A DNA stretch of 64,000 nucleotides, taken from the NCBI RefSeq assembly GCF_037975245.1, contig NC_092571.1, positions 25,994,564 to 26,058,563 of the forward strand, written 5' to 3'. Each line of letters starts with the position of its first letter. Within the stretch, counting starts at the first letter, position 1. The notes under the pieces were generated by a model. It saw only the letters and a list, made by a program, of their open reading frames with translations. It did no database searches and had not been told where the DNA came from. Below, piece by piece: positions 46,199-58,389 of this stretch. This DNA is from Apostichopus japonicus. Lineage: Eukaryota > Echinodermata > Holothuroidea > Aspidochirotida > Stichopodidae. A program made the translations under genes and the position numbers.

Positions 46199-47443
46199 TC
46201 ATTTAACAATATCATACTGTTCATCGTCTTGTAAAGGTTCACATGGAGAGAGATAACCACCACTGTCATATGTAAATGAAGATGAATTTATGTTCACATA
46301 GTTCTCTGTGGAAAGAATTCCCGGTAAAACGTTTACGGAAGCATCATCCATTTGAATTGTATCCTTGTTTTTTTCGAATATTTGTCATATAAACGCCACT
46401 GAGAAGAAACACAACAACAACACAAGTAACAACAATGATGATGATCACCAAGGTCAAATATATTGCTAGATTGGTAACTTGGAAAGACAGTGGTGAATAT
46501 GATAAAAGTGCTGTTGTTGTGAGGACTCTATCTCTATTGTAACCACTGACACATTGCATGGCAACTGAGTAGACGTCACTTCCGGTATCCGTAACATTCA
46601 GTTCAATGTATGTAGCGCCTTCATTAATATTATATATCCAGTGATTAGGGATGTTAGACCAGGTTAGGTTAACTTCACTCACATTACTGGTACAACAAAA
46701 TATTGCATTCCTAACATTACTAAAGTCGATAGTTGAGGTGTCACTGTGACAGAGAACAAAAGGGAGAAACAGTATAGGTCCGAAGGAGCAAGATCCTTGA
46801 TAACTCTGATAAGGTGCTGGTAATTGTTGAGAGACGTTGCAGACAAAGACACTATTATTAAATGATGAGTTGAAGTACGATGCGAATGACACTCTCCTGG
46901 TTGAGATGCTTGTGACGTTCTCGTTTGTTCTGAAATAAGTTGACATCATCACTGGTGGGTCTCCTTCCTCTGAAGTACAATTCATCTCGATGTTACGTTG
47001 TACCGAATCCTCAAATATGAATCGAGATTGATATGATGACGTACATATAGGATTAACATCATTTATCGGATTAAAGCCTCTGATAATGGCAGGTCGCTCA
47101 GACATGTAAAAATTGTATCATTTAACTGACGGGTTAAGTTATTTATTGTAAATAGAGAAGTCGTTGAATTAATCACTTCAAACTGATAAATGTCTGAGAA
47201 CCTATCCTCTAAAACCGTATTTTCAACTATGTGTATAATACCGTTATCGTAGATAGTGATGTATATCCAGTTGCTTGTCTTCTGCATACAGTAAATCCCT
47301 ACCTTAGTACCGAAAGGGAAGTATTGTAAAACGATCACATCTCCTGTCTCGTGAAACTGTGCATATCTAATCTCCGCTTGAGAAGTATAAGCAATCAAGA
47401 AAGCAAAGATCAGCATAATGTCAAAAATAACCTTTATTGCCAT
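46199..47443 (-). pseudogene. Ig-superfamily type I membrane receptor with tyrosine-motif tail, frame-disrupted
   Basis: Minus strand, no introns seen. It starts with a signal peptide (IFDIMLIFAFLIAY, cleaved near SQA) and an Ig V-like domain (cysteines in GIYC near residue 52 and FTC near 113). The frame then changes near 47063-47105 and continues with two more Ig-like regions (MNC to FVC; FCC to MQC) rich in N-glycosylation sites, then a membrane segment (YLTLVIIIIVVTCVVVV). A second change near 46351-46375, at seven A, returns to the first frame for a 50-residue tail with ENYVNI, GGYLSP and EQYDIVK before the stop at 46199. Either an allele or gene with two indels, or sequencing errors. 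The ligand is unknown. Confidence 0.6.
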
Positions 47444-48260
47444 TTTAAAGCTGTATTTTTCAACCTTCTCATAAATGCGCCAATGTCTTTTTCAATGTCC
47501 GCTTACAATTTTAATCATCTATTTATAATCAGCTATATAGCTGCAATCAAAAGACGTGATAGCTAAAATGAGTCTTGAATGGTTATTCTGATGCACTAAA
47601 TAAAATGTAATTAAGTTCAATACTAGTCTGACCCTTTATGAATGAAAATTGCAGCACATATTTCTCGCAGAGCGGTGGTATAGTACACTGTTAATGCGCT
47701 GCTAAGTAGGTATATATTTGTACACATAACATGAAAAATCCTTGTCGATACGCCATGTAAATATTTATGTATCCTTGGTCCAATAAAAACTAAAAATAAA
47801 TCATATGCGTGGCAGTCTGAAGCACTGAAACCCAGAAGAACCATCATTAATGTGCTGGTAAAATCCCTGATTCCTCCGTTAAACACACAATTATTGTGTA
47901 CTGGATTCATACATCACCACTGGCTTTACGACGTAATCACTGCCCTGCGTTAATAAAGGTAATGGCAGTGATGCACCATGTATAGGTTAGAATTATATAT
48001 TATAAATTATACTAAGAGGGCGTTTTCGAGAAATTGCGGCAGTTGCAATGTATGGAACTTACAACAGCAATTAAAGCCATCGTTTTCAAATCGAGCTCTC
48101 GTTCACAGAGCTGTTAGAGCTTCGTTATAACACACCTGCTAGAGCTCCCTGTCAGTGAGGCTCCGTGTCCACCGACCTAAAATAGATTTTGTGCATTTTG
48201 GTCTTCCATTCAGTCTTGTTCAATCCGTTTTGATGGCATCGCGAATAATCAAACTACTTA
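47444..48260. other. Non-coding interval upstream of the Ig-like receptor
   Basis: Could hold the receptor's promoter; no TATA box or other gene could be assigned. A minus-strand 95-codon frame (47623-47910) has no recognisable domain. Confidence 0.3.
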
Positions 48261-48264
48261 TTCA

Positions 48265-48365
48265 GTCGTTCCTTCGTTCGTTCGTTCCTTCCTTCCTTCC
48301 TTCATCATGCATTTATTTATTTATTTATTCCTTCATTCATTCATTTATTCATTCATTCATTCATT
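48265..48365 (+). repeat. Compound tetranucleotide microsatellite
   Basis: Successive TTCG, TTCC, TTTA and TTCA repeats over about 100 bp. Confidence 0.95.
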
Positions 48366-48507
48366 GTCAGTTAGTAAACACTTGTACATAATTAGAATAG
48401 AACAGACTAGTGAGTACGTTTACTAGTAATATTTACATGTTGAAATATTACTGGTATCTTTATTGTACCTTTATTGCATGGAAGAGGAGTAAACAGAAGT
48501 GCATTAC

Positions 48508-48800
48508 TTATTCAATCGTTCCTCTATACGCTCTCATAATAATTCTCATGAAGTCAATGGCTCGAGGAAAGAACTTGACAAAAAGTAGGCATTTATAACC
48601 AAATGAGATCAATGTGAAAAGAAAGCCTGGATATGACAAAAAGCGCTCATATAATACTTTGGCGCTTAGTAACAACGCATCGACGAAACGTCTGTTAGCA
48701 ACAGGCGAAGGACATAAAAAATAACGATAATTATACACAATTAAAACTCCAGTGTCTCCCAATTTGGCGCAAAATAATGCAGGTATGTAACTTAGCTTGG
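48508..48800 (-). repeat. Dispersed repeat, copy B
   Basis: Partner of 37427-37700, with the same block order (CGAAACGTCTGTTAG, CGATAATTATACACAATTAA, TCTCCCAATTTGGCGC) in the same orientation. Confidence 0.7.
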
Positions 48801-49029
48801 CTTACAGGAAACTAATAATGAATAAGAATATGCATTCATTTTTCGATCTGATTTATTTGAACCATAGCTAGGCAACCATATAGAGGTTGCATTTATGACT
48901 CTTTTTTTTAATCTTTGCAATGTTTGCATCATGATCGATCTCTTGAGAAAGGCAACAATATACCACAAAAACAGAACTAGCATTGTTCGATACAGCTGAC
49001 AAAGCATGTAATGGACTGATAGCCTCCAT

Positions 49030-49133
49030 TACTGGTTTCGAACCTCAGGCCATACAATCAGCGTCCATGGCCTAGTTTTTAAGGGTGTCAGCATCTGTAG
49101 GAGACCCGGGTTCGAATTCCGTTGGAAGCTTGA
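49030..49133 (+). mobile_element. tRNA-derived SINE fragment, same family as 59.3 and 59.7 kb
   Basis: Contains CATACAATCAGCGTCCATGG, a D-arm-like AAGGGTGTC and B box GGTTCGAATTC, matching the reverse complement of the pair at 59281-59780. A 70-bp (TA)n tract follows at once. Confidence 0.75.
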
Positions 49134-49134
49134 A

Positions 49135-49205
<71 letters not shown>
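49134..49205 (+). repeat. (TA)n microsatellite
   Basis: About 35 uninterrupted TA units directly after the SINE fragment, perhaps seeded by its tail. Confidence 0.97.
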
Positions 49206-49208
<3 letters not shown>

Positions 49209-49560
49209 TATAAAACTATTGATTGCCTATGAAACGTTGCATCATACCACAATATTAATTACTTAATTATAAAATATGATGAATACAAAGAAAATGATTA
49301 TTTAGTACATATTATTGTATTGATATACTAGTCTTTAGGGCGTAATAATCATCACAATAAAAATTGCTTATCGAGTCCTGTAAGAATCGTGTCAGAAAGA
49401 CGCCTTCAGCTTTCATTGGTTCTAATTTCAGAAACATATTTGCAATGGGATTTGCCTTTCCTGCAGAATATGTATGTTTTTGATGATATTCAAACTGCTT
49501 CAAAAAATATTGAATGCAGTTGTCCCATTTCTCAGTTTGTGGGATAGTCTACTTTGTTAG

Positions 49561-49976
49561 GATCCAGTTCAAGTGGTTAAGGCAGTGGACATGTGATCTA
49601 AGGATTACAGGTTCGAGTCCTGGCCAGATCATTACGTTGTGTCCTTGGGCAAGGCACTTTATCTCCATTGCCTCTCTTCACCCAGGTGTATAAATGGGGA
49701 CTTGCGAGGTAACTTGTAAATGTAGTTGCGTGCGTCGGTTTGTGGCTGCACCCTATGGGAAGTCCCCCGGGGTGCACTGTGGTTCCCCTAGGAGAGATTG
49801 ATTGAATTGTGCACACTTTGGTGTGTAGCTATGACAGGTTACCAATGACCAGGGTTAGGTCGTGTGAGAGGGCCTTGGCCTTGAACAAGACTATACACCT
49901 GCGCCAGGAGTGTCAAGTTGACAGATATGGCGCGTTATAAGTTGCCACTCTATTATTATTGTTATTATTATTATAT
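49561..49976 (+). mobile_element. Full-length tRNA-derived SINE with (ATT)n tail
   Basis: Head: A-box-like CAAGTGGTTAAGGC and B box GGTTCGAGTCC (49610-49620). Body: GTCCTTGGGCAAGGCAC, a block shared by conserved central domains of several animal SINE families, then a GC-richer region. It ends in TTATTATTATT repeats near 49950-49976. No coding function. Confidence 0.8.
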
Positions 49977-50967
49977 TTACCGTTACGTCAGCAAATTGAT
50001 GAAGTCTTAGCCACAGTGTACGATACACACACTGGCAATGTATAACAAGAATACGTTTCATTGATTTACAGTTGGCGGTAAGATGTCCTTGGATATATGC
50101 AGGTTTATAACTATATACGTATCTGATCATGAGTCAGATATACAGGTCGTCTCAAATCAGTAATTTATTACTGACCATGAGTCATGGTCAGTTATTCGTC
50201 CTAGACGTCTAATTATGATCACGTGACGTAAATGTTTCGTCAGCATTATCTCCTGCTACAAGTGGAATCGGGAACGACAGTTTCTGAGTATGGTTCATGC
50301 AGTTTTTCGTAAGAAATTACAATGTTAATGTTCACTTTGTAAATCTCATGAATATGCAAAGACAGAGAAATAGAAGTTCATTTTTGTGTGGGTAGGATTG
50401 GTACATATTGCAATTGATATAATATATTGTGTTTAGAACATATTTATATAACATTTGACATGTCAATAAATTTAAATTAACTTTTGTTCAATGTTTACAT
50501 TATTTTTACTTCATTATAAATACTTGTCATAAAGAGTAATGATAGCTTCATTACTCTGGAATGAATTTTGGGCCCCAATTGGGGGGGGGGGTGGGGGGTC
50601 CAAGCTACAAATCCCCCGGAAAGTCATTTTCAAATATCGCTTATTCTCTCGTAGTGAGTTTAAAATACGTTTGGGAGACAGAAATTCAATAAACACGGAA
50701 TCTATTTCAAAGCCTGATGTGGTCCAGGGGCGAAATTGTTCAAGTTGGAGTGGGGCCCAGAAAGGTTTAGCACTTTTGTAAGTATAATATTACTCAAAGA
50801 AAATCTGGAAGTTATGCAGAGGGCCTCATATTTATACAGCAGCAGACTGAATATGGGTGAGCTGGGAGAACTCCTCTTCATTGGGGACGACCCTATGACC
50901 TACCCCCTCCCCACCCCTCCATCCTGGGTATCACCATTGCAGAGACTTGGTTTGCAATAAGGGATTT

Positions 50968-53900
50968 CTAGCTTGAGAAAGAGTTTGTACTATTCTTTCT
51001 CACAATCCACCAAATTAGTGAAACGACGGATAGAAACAAGTTCAGAACAGAAAGTAAACCAAAGGCCAATGAGAAGGATCCAGTAATATCAATTAGAGCA
51101 CCTGTAAAGGCAAGAAAGAAAATAAGATGAGAGTTGTTGTCAAGATATAACGGTTTGATTGTGGATGGTAATTTCTGTTTTCATTACTACAAGACAATCG
51201 GTTATATGTATGAAACGGTTTAAAAACGGTAACATTTTTATTGCATTTTTGAAGAAAAAAAAACGCCTAGATGTCACCCAGTTCATACGTTTTCGGTAAG
51301 CTTAGTAGAGATTAGAAATGTATGTTGTTACATAGCACTAACCATCTAGAAATGTATCAGAAATATATGTAGAAAATTATGTAGAAATCACATATCATTC
51401 ACGACGTATTGTCGATACAAGTCAAGCATTTAGCTGTTACCCCTACCCTGACATGACTAATTTACCAATTTTGGCAGAGATATGAATCTATAATTGCTTT
51501 ACGTATCGTGTTTGAGCCCAGGCCACCCGATACACTCAGCGAACACAGTTAATAACTGTAATTTTTTTAAAATTTAGTACCGCAGTAAGAACTGGATCGT
51601 GCTATAAATCGGTACCATGTGCCATTAGGATTACAATAAGAACTGAGGATATGTGTAATGCCAACAAATCCAGTTGTTGGGATTTATTGGGATTACACAT
51701 ATCCTCAGTGCTTACTGTAAACCTAATAGCACATGCTACCGATGTATCAGATTTGTCAGCACGATCCAGTATTTACTCTGGTACAAAACTTTAAGATTGA
51801 CAGTAATTACTGTGTGAATCGGCTACCCAGGCACGTCGAGGGTTCCAAGGCGACTTGACGAACACGGACGTGAGTATGATAGGAAGGCATGACGCCAGAA
51901 GTTTGTAGTGTAGGGGCCTAGGCCTACTGTAGCTGGGCCTAATTAAGCCTAGACATTAGGACCTAACTTGCAGAAGAAGTGGAATCGTCAAAAGCAGTTT
52001 TTTTTTTTTTTATAGATTTGCCGAGTTCATTTTCAAAATTCCCAACCCATGTAGACCTACATTTCAGATTGCATTTCAAATTCAGTAAATTAAGTTGCCA
52101 ACTAGTCCAGCGCACTATACTGTATATGGTATGCCTGACGACAAGTGCAGTAACACGCATGCGCTGGTATATGAGGATGTGTGAGGTTGTAAACATGTGC
52201 CGTTCCTATACATGTCCGTTAGCAGAGTGTCTGTTTGCAAAAGTACGTATCTAGTGTAAATGTGAGTTTAGTAATGATTAATGAATATGCAACACTAAAC
52301 AGCTACGGTGTCATCGTTGTTACACATGCATACTTTTCAAGTTTTACTGTTAGATTCCAAATTTGAGTTAAATCGTCGATCTTGTCGATCTTGTTATTCA
52401 TAAACCCGTGCGGGCTTCTCCCACATTCGTGGTCGCAGTCCGTACTGCGTCGTACTGCCTCATGGCCTGCATTTATATATTTAGCCCCATGGTCCGTCCG
52501 GCAGCAGTATTCCGTACTGATAATGGTAATAAGGCCTACATTGTTAAGGTATGTGTACTGTACATATACATGTAAGGGAGTGACATGTACCAAATTTTCA
52601 GGCGTTACTATTCATGAGAATTTAAATTGGACATCGCATCTTAATAATAAATGTAACAAAGTAGCAATATCTGTAGGCATTATTAATAGATTTAAAGATG
52701 TACTTGATTCTAAAGTTCTACTATTGTTGTACGATGCATATAGGCGTAGGAAGAGGGGAGCAGGGGGCTGCAGCCCCCCTAACCATTTTCTTGGTGAAAA
52801 TTTGGGCAATATGCTGAGAATTTTTCGGGCACCTACTGGAAGAAGGATAATTTGCAGTGTATTTTTCATTTTTTTTGAAGAAAATTCGGCAATATGCTGA
52901 GAATTTTTCGGGCATCTACTGAAAGAATAATAATTTGCAATGTGTTTTTCAATTTTTTGGTGAAACTTTGGGCAATATGCTGAGAACTTTTTCGGGCACC
53001 TACTGCATGAAAGATTAAAAATTTGCAGTGTGTTTTTCAATTTTTTGGGTGAAAATTTGGGCAATATGCTGAGAATATTTCGGGCACCTACCAGTGGCGG
53101 AGCGTCCGTACAGTCAGAGGGGCGGATGCCCCCTGACGGACTCAAATGGACTGCTCGCGCCCTTTTCAGCTTTTTACCACTTTTTACTTATTCGCGATTA
53201 TTGACTTTTTTATTGCGCTCTCAAATACCTATTGACATTTGTCACATTTTGTTGGTGCAATTTTCTGACAAATGGCGATGACACCTATTTTTTCTTCGTT
53301 TATCTGCGAATTAGCAAGGCCTGGAAAGGGTCATTTCCGGCGATCTAGGGAGTATCTTTACTCAAAAAATTTCTGTACGCTCCGCGCCAACCTGTGGTGG
53401 CACTCCGCTTAGATAGTGTCGAAAGCGCCCCTACAGACCATTCTCTCCCCTACCTGACCAATACCCCTAGCTCCGCCACTGGCACCTACTGAAAGAAGAA
53501 GAATTTGCAATGTGTTGTGCAATGGTTAAACTTATATTATTATGATCATTATTGTTTAAACGACTTCCCCGATAATTATAACAAATATGGAAGGGTAATA
53601 ACACCGAAAATGATTGTATGTTATTGGCGTGTGATGTAATAACCGAAGAATGCCTATATGATATGCACATGTCATGCATATCATGTGGAACGCGCGCGGA
53701 GCTCGCGAAAATGTTTGGTTATATTTTTCGGGCAAGTCGTTACAGCCCCCCAAATCAATGAGGCTCCTACGCCTATGGTACAATGCACTGATCTTGCCGG
53801 TAATTTCTTATGCTAATATTGTCTGGGATTTGGGTAACAGTTATACTATTAAAAATGTACGTAAACTTCAAAAGAGGGCTGTACGCATTATGTGCAATGC

Positions 53901-56900
53901 TGGTTTTATTGATCATACACCACCCCTGTTTGAAAAAAACTCGATGTTATGACCATTAATAATATACATACTATGCAGTTAAGTGTATTCATGTATCGCC
54001 TTGTAAATTATATTCTACCTGATAAGTAACTGCATACAGTATAATTTTGAAATTCATAACCATGATACACGCAGTGCTGATTTATTCGTAATATTAAGCC
54101 AAGAACTGAGCTTAGAAAAAGCACGTATCTATTTTTCTGGTAATCTTTGGAATTCATTGCCAAATATAATTAAGGAAAGAAGTACAGTATATATCTTTAC
54201 GAAGAATCTTAGACTCCACCTTACTAAAATATGATAACTCATGTGTGTAATACTTAGTCTACTCGTCTCTTTTAACCTTTATTTGTTGCTTATTCCCTCC
54301 CCTACCTAATTACTAGGGGGGGGGGGATTCTCTAGCACGGTGGCCAGACTTTGTAAAAGTTCGCCTCCGTTTATCTCAGTGTAAACTTGTTGTTAATTTT
54401 GTAATTCTTGATTTGTGCCTAGAATTATTTGATTTACTTATATGCATTATTTTGTATTTTGTTGGCACTGTGATGATAAATAAATGAATGAATGAATACT
54501 GCACACTAATCCTGTTAGATAGTAGTAGGCTTAGCGATACCGGTTGTTTTCTTCTCGACCTATAATTCTTCCTCTGTGTTAGGTTTTATCACAGGACAAC
54601 TATTTTAGGACTTTTTGGAAGGGAGATTATTGCTTAATTAAATATACAATAAAGTTGGTAAGCTATTGTTCCTTCCATCAGCTTCATCGAACGTCAGTTG
54701 AGCTAACTGTCACTGTATATACGTAGGCTATATGTCTAAGCATATTAATAGCCTAGTCAGAGACATAATTCTTACCACATTACGCTATGAGGCATAGTCA
54801 GAGAGAGGTTGTGAAGATGGTTGCAGGTATGTGCAAAGTGTAGTATATTATGTGTGACTATAGGCTAGGTTTTGCACACTTAGGATTTTTATCACTGAGT
54901 CTGCTATTGCCGAATCGACTATCAACTGTTCTTCGGGCAAGGCAAGCCACCCAGTTGGAACAATTTTTCTTCCATTCTTGTAGTGTCATGTCCCGCTTCA
55001 GAGCACTCTTATTGTCAGTACGAGCAGTATGAATATCATGTTTCTATCTGATCAAGGTCAGTAAACTGTCAATACACCAGTGCTTTGAGAGCATTATATT
55101 GGAGTACAGTTTAGAGAGGTATAAAGCAGTGGCGTGTTTAATTCAAGAGGCATGGCGTAACAGAAAACAGGAATGAAATCTGTCCTCAGGAAATATGTTT
55201 TTTGATACTTCCGATCATTAATGTCTTTAATTAAAGCTTGTTGAAACCTTCCCCTTTTCCCCATTTTGTTTCTTAAAATGAACAGCTTGGTTAATTTGCT
55301 ATTTCGAAACGCATAGAATCATTACAAAGCTTAAGCTGTGCAAGAATAAAGCGGAAAATCATTAACTACTTTGGGTCTGATTACAACAAACGATTAACAA
55401 AATAGCAATTTATTAATATCTTTGAATGAAAAAAAAAAACGGCGGATGGTGAAATTTCACCATGTTATGTTATAGCTTAGTAAAAAATAGTGAAAAAAAT
55501 GAAAGGAAGAAGTGAACGCCTTACCAGTTAAACCGCTACCTAACTGGGCGGCGATACCACCTGTGAAATATGATAGTACAATGGCAACTTCAAAATGGTC
55601 GTCACAAAGTGTTGACGGAGTAAAGCTGGTGGACGCGATTCCCTGAACAGCGATACCAAAGCCACTTATAAACGAATATAAAGCCAGTGCAGGAAATTCA
55701 CTCGATATTAATGTCACGATAAAACTAAGAAACACTAGAAAAGATGGTAAAGCAAATCCACTCAAGATGTTGGCAAGACCTTTGTAGAAGATGCAAATGC
55801 AATACAAATCTCCCAGTACACCACCAATGCCACCGAAGAGGGACATCACAACGGCTGTGGAAGAGTCTAATCCGGCGGATTCGCCAAACGGGATCAAAAA
55901 GATAGCCCAACTAGACAAAGTCAATCCAAACATGGTACCGATGGCCCAAACCAGAAGAAAGTCAGGATGACCGGAAAATAAGGGATGGTTTAATCTTTTC
56001 TCTTCCAATAAATTCTCCGTAGATCCCAACTTGGTACTGACTGTTTCTCTTTGCCGGTCGTATCCGGAAAGTTCACGGTTTTGTTCCATGATGGAAGAAG
56101 ATGCAATATTATTATTCGGGTTGCGCCGTGTAAAATCTTCAGCTGTTAAAGGTAAATGTTCCTCGCCACGACGTTGTTGAGCCTTGTCGCTGCTTTTCAA
56201 TTCTTTTGATGGCAGTATGAGTCCCACGGGCACCATTATCAAACAGAGTGCTCCAAACACTGTCATGTCAACTCGAATTCCAAAGGATTTGAACAGGTAT
56301 TCTGACAACAAAGGCAAGATGGCGATTCCGAAATACGCAGCAAAGAGTGATATGGAATAGGCAGTAGGGAACGAATCACGGAATGCTCTCTCCATGTAGA
56401 CTACCGAAGAAATATTGCATAAGCCGAACCCAATACCTGCGAGAGCAAATAAAGAGGATTCTTGAACTAAAGACGATAAGTAGGTCAGAAATGAAAAAAA
56501 CGCGACAGAATTTCTGGTTTGTCGCAAATACTAAAATTTGAACAAAAATACTCACCTGTAATTGCCGAATAGATAAACAGTACCCATATTCCATTCATTG
56601 GGAAAATAGCGCGACAAAAGTATCCCGCAGCAGCTAGCATCCCTCCAAACATGTACAAGGTTTTATATTCAGCAAAACGCCTCAAAAACTTGACTAAAGG
56701 TGCTGCAAATATAGAATAAAAAATTAATATGTTATTAGAAAAAAAGATTTAGTTGTCTTCATGACTCTGCAGCGTTTATAACACTTAGAGAAGGAGAAGA
56801 TGATAATAAATAAAGATAACTGGTTAAGTTTACAGATACACGAGAAGGCTAACTAATTTGTTACATTTTTAAGTGCAACTGGAATCTTCCACGCGTCCCC

Positions 56901-58389
56901 TTTTTTGTAACAACAAATGTATGTGTGTGTATGTGTCTGTTTTTTGTAACGTGAAGTTGCCGGATCATCTCATATCATATGTTGTTTAGGTGTTACATTC
57001 GAGTTACAAATTGCTTACAAAAAAAAATAATAATCGAAAACTACAATACCAGCAGTCTCAGTGATTTGACCCTTGACACGTTTCCCGAGAGAACAATTAA
57101 GGTGACACTGCAAATAATAATGTCAAGTAATTACTGAAAACCGACCTTTTGACCTCCAAAGATTAGAATAGTATGCTGTTAATCAGGGAAGGTGAATCAA
57201 TAATAATAATATGAGGATCACCTAATCTTTGTAAATTGAAAACAAACTTTGCAAATATTACATCATAGTTCAAGAACTGACAGTGTGCATGTAACGCACA
57301 AATAACAATAAGGTAGAGAGCTTCTTTCGACCCCTGTACTCTGTGACAGTGTTGCTTCTTCAACATTCTCTATACTGAAGCCTATAAAGGCCATTAATAA
57401 GGAAGCTTATTCCAATAGTTGCTTTTCTTTTTACCTTATCACGATTGTACAAGCTGTTTTAGACTTTGACCTCGGCTGACCTCAGAAGAGAACAGATTGG
57501 TGCAAATAAAACTATATTTCTTCTGCTAACTGATAAACATCAGCATACAACGCATGAAGTTTGACCAACATGTTCTTGTTGAGTAAGTCTTTACAAGTCA
57601 ACATTAGCGAAAGATGCGGGCTGCAGTCCCCCCCCCCCCCCCTCATAATCAAATATTTTTGTGAAAATTCGGGTAATACGCTGATAATTTTTCGGGCACC
57701 TACTGAAAGAAAAATAAATTGCAATGTGTTCTTCAATGGTTAAACTAATATTGTATCATTATCATGATAATTGTAACGACCTCCCCTCAAAATGATAACC
57801 AATATGGAATGGTAATAGCTCGGCAAATGATTGCATGTAATTGGCATGCGATGTAATAACATAATTCATGCCTATATGATATGTACATTAAACTGTTGAA
57901 CAATTTTGGTTATATTTTTCCGGCAAGTCGTTACAGCCCCCCCCCCCCCCAAAAAAAAATCAAATAGGGCTCCTACGCCTATGCATGTCAAGGAACCACA
58001 CACGCACCACACGACCCTCCTCCTTGTCGTATACCAAACTATAAACTAACGGAAATAATACAGTTCAATTTCTACTTAATATATTTCGTCAAATGTGAAT
58101 AAAATTATACTCATAATGCATGAATTCATTAATTCAGCTCTACAACCTTATTCTAGATGCACTCATTGTAATACTACTGCCATAGTTCACACTTACATGA
58201 TATGTTGCACGAACTCATTTGGAGGGCGAAGGAGCATCCAAGAATGAAATGCGTTGTTTTGAAATCGTCGAGAAACGTTGTCAGAATAACACCGTAAGCC
58301 TTCACCGATCCCGAAAATAGGAATTTACAAAGCAACCTAGCAACGAAGGTGTTTGCCTTAGCCAGTCGAGTAACTTCGTTCCTCTCCAT
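50968..58389 (-). CDS. MCT-like (SLC16-type) major facilitator transporter, copy 2
   Basis: Exons 58389-58197, 56702-56556, 56436-55525 and 51101-50968 give 461 codons with the same lengths (193, 147, 912, 134 bp) and phases as copy 1. Exon 1 encodes the same protein sequence in both copies. Exon 3 shows scattered substitutions, mostly in the cytoplasmic loop (RGEEH for CSEEH, EQNRE for DQNCE, LGS for LES), plus VVMSLFGG for VLMSLCGG in helix 8. No stop or frameshift occurs, so both copies look functional. Intron 3 is about 1 kb longer because of the nested transposons. Substrate unknown, as for copy 1. Confidence 0.85.
51584..51790. mobile_element. Foldback MITE in transporter intron 3, copy 2
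   Basis: Orthologous to 27254-27475, with the same hairpin arms (GGATCGTGC ... GCACGATCC) and a few substitutions. Confidence 0.75.
52739..53777. mobile_element. CATAGGCGTAGG-end DNA element inserted in the LINE
   Basis: Inverted ends ATAGGCGTAGGA (52739) and TCCTACGCCTATG (to 53777), flanked by GTACGATGCA (52729-52738) and GTACAATGCA (53778-53787), which match the single GTACAATGCA of the empty site in copy 1. The interior has four tandem copies of an 84-90 bp unit (GGGCAATATGCTGAGAA, GGGCACCTACTGAAAG). No transposase is present. Confidence 0.85.
53092..53481. mobile_element. 390-bp hAT-like MITE nested in the preceding element
   Basis: Terminal inverted repeats CAGTGGCGGAGC and GCTCCGCCACTG, flanked by a perfect 8-bp target duplication GCACCTAC (53084-53091 and 53482-53489). 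TIR and TSD length are typical of hAT. The interior has no transposase. Confidence 0.93.
57467..57482 (-). promoter_or_regulatory. DR4 motif in transporter intron 1, copy 2
   Basis: Same TGACCT-CGGC-TGACCT as at 32179-32194, unchanged although the surrounding intron has diverged. Confidence 0.45.
57603..57983. mobile_element. Non-autonomous DNA element with CTCCTACGCCTATG end, copy 2
   Basis: Orthologue of 32297-32671 in intron 1 of the second transporter, with expanded poly-C tracts. Ends in GGCTCCTACGCCTATG at 57983. Confidence 0.7.

Larger units (their letters stand above)
52590..54490 (+). mobile_element. LINE 3' fragment in transporter intron 3, copy 2, split by an insertion
   Basis: Left part 52590-52738 reads GVTIHENLNWTSHLNNK, NRFKDVLDSKVLLLLY. 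Right part 53788-54490 resumes with ALILPVISYANIVWD and KNVRKLQKRAVRIM and ends in TGAATGAATGAAT. The gap is filled by the element at 52739-53777. This copy keeps residues lost from copy 1. Confidence 0.85.

Noticed and set aside
48508-48762. Frame beginning MGD shared with 37427-37663
   Set aside because: Similarity is a nucleotide repeat; the peptides diverge by frameshifts after the first third.
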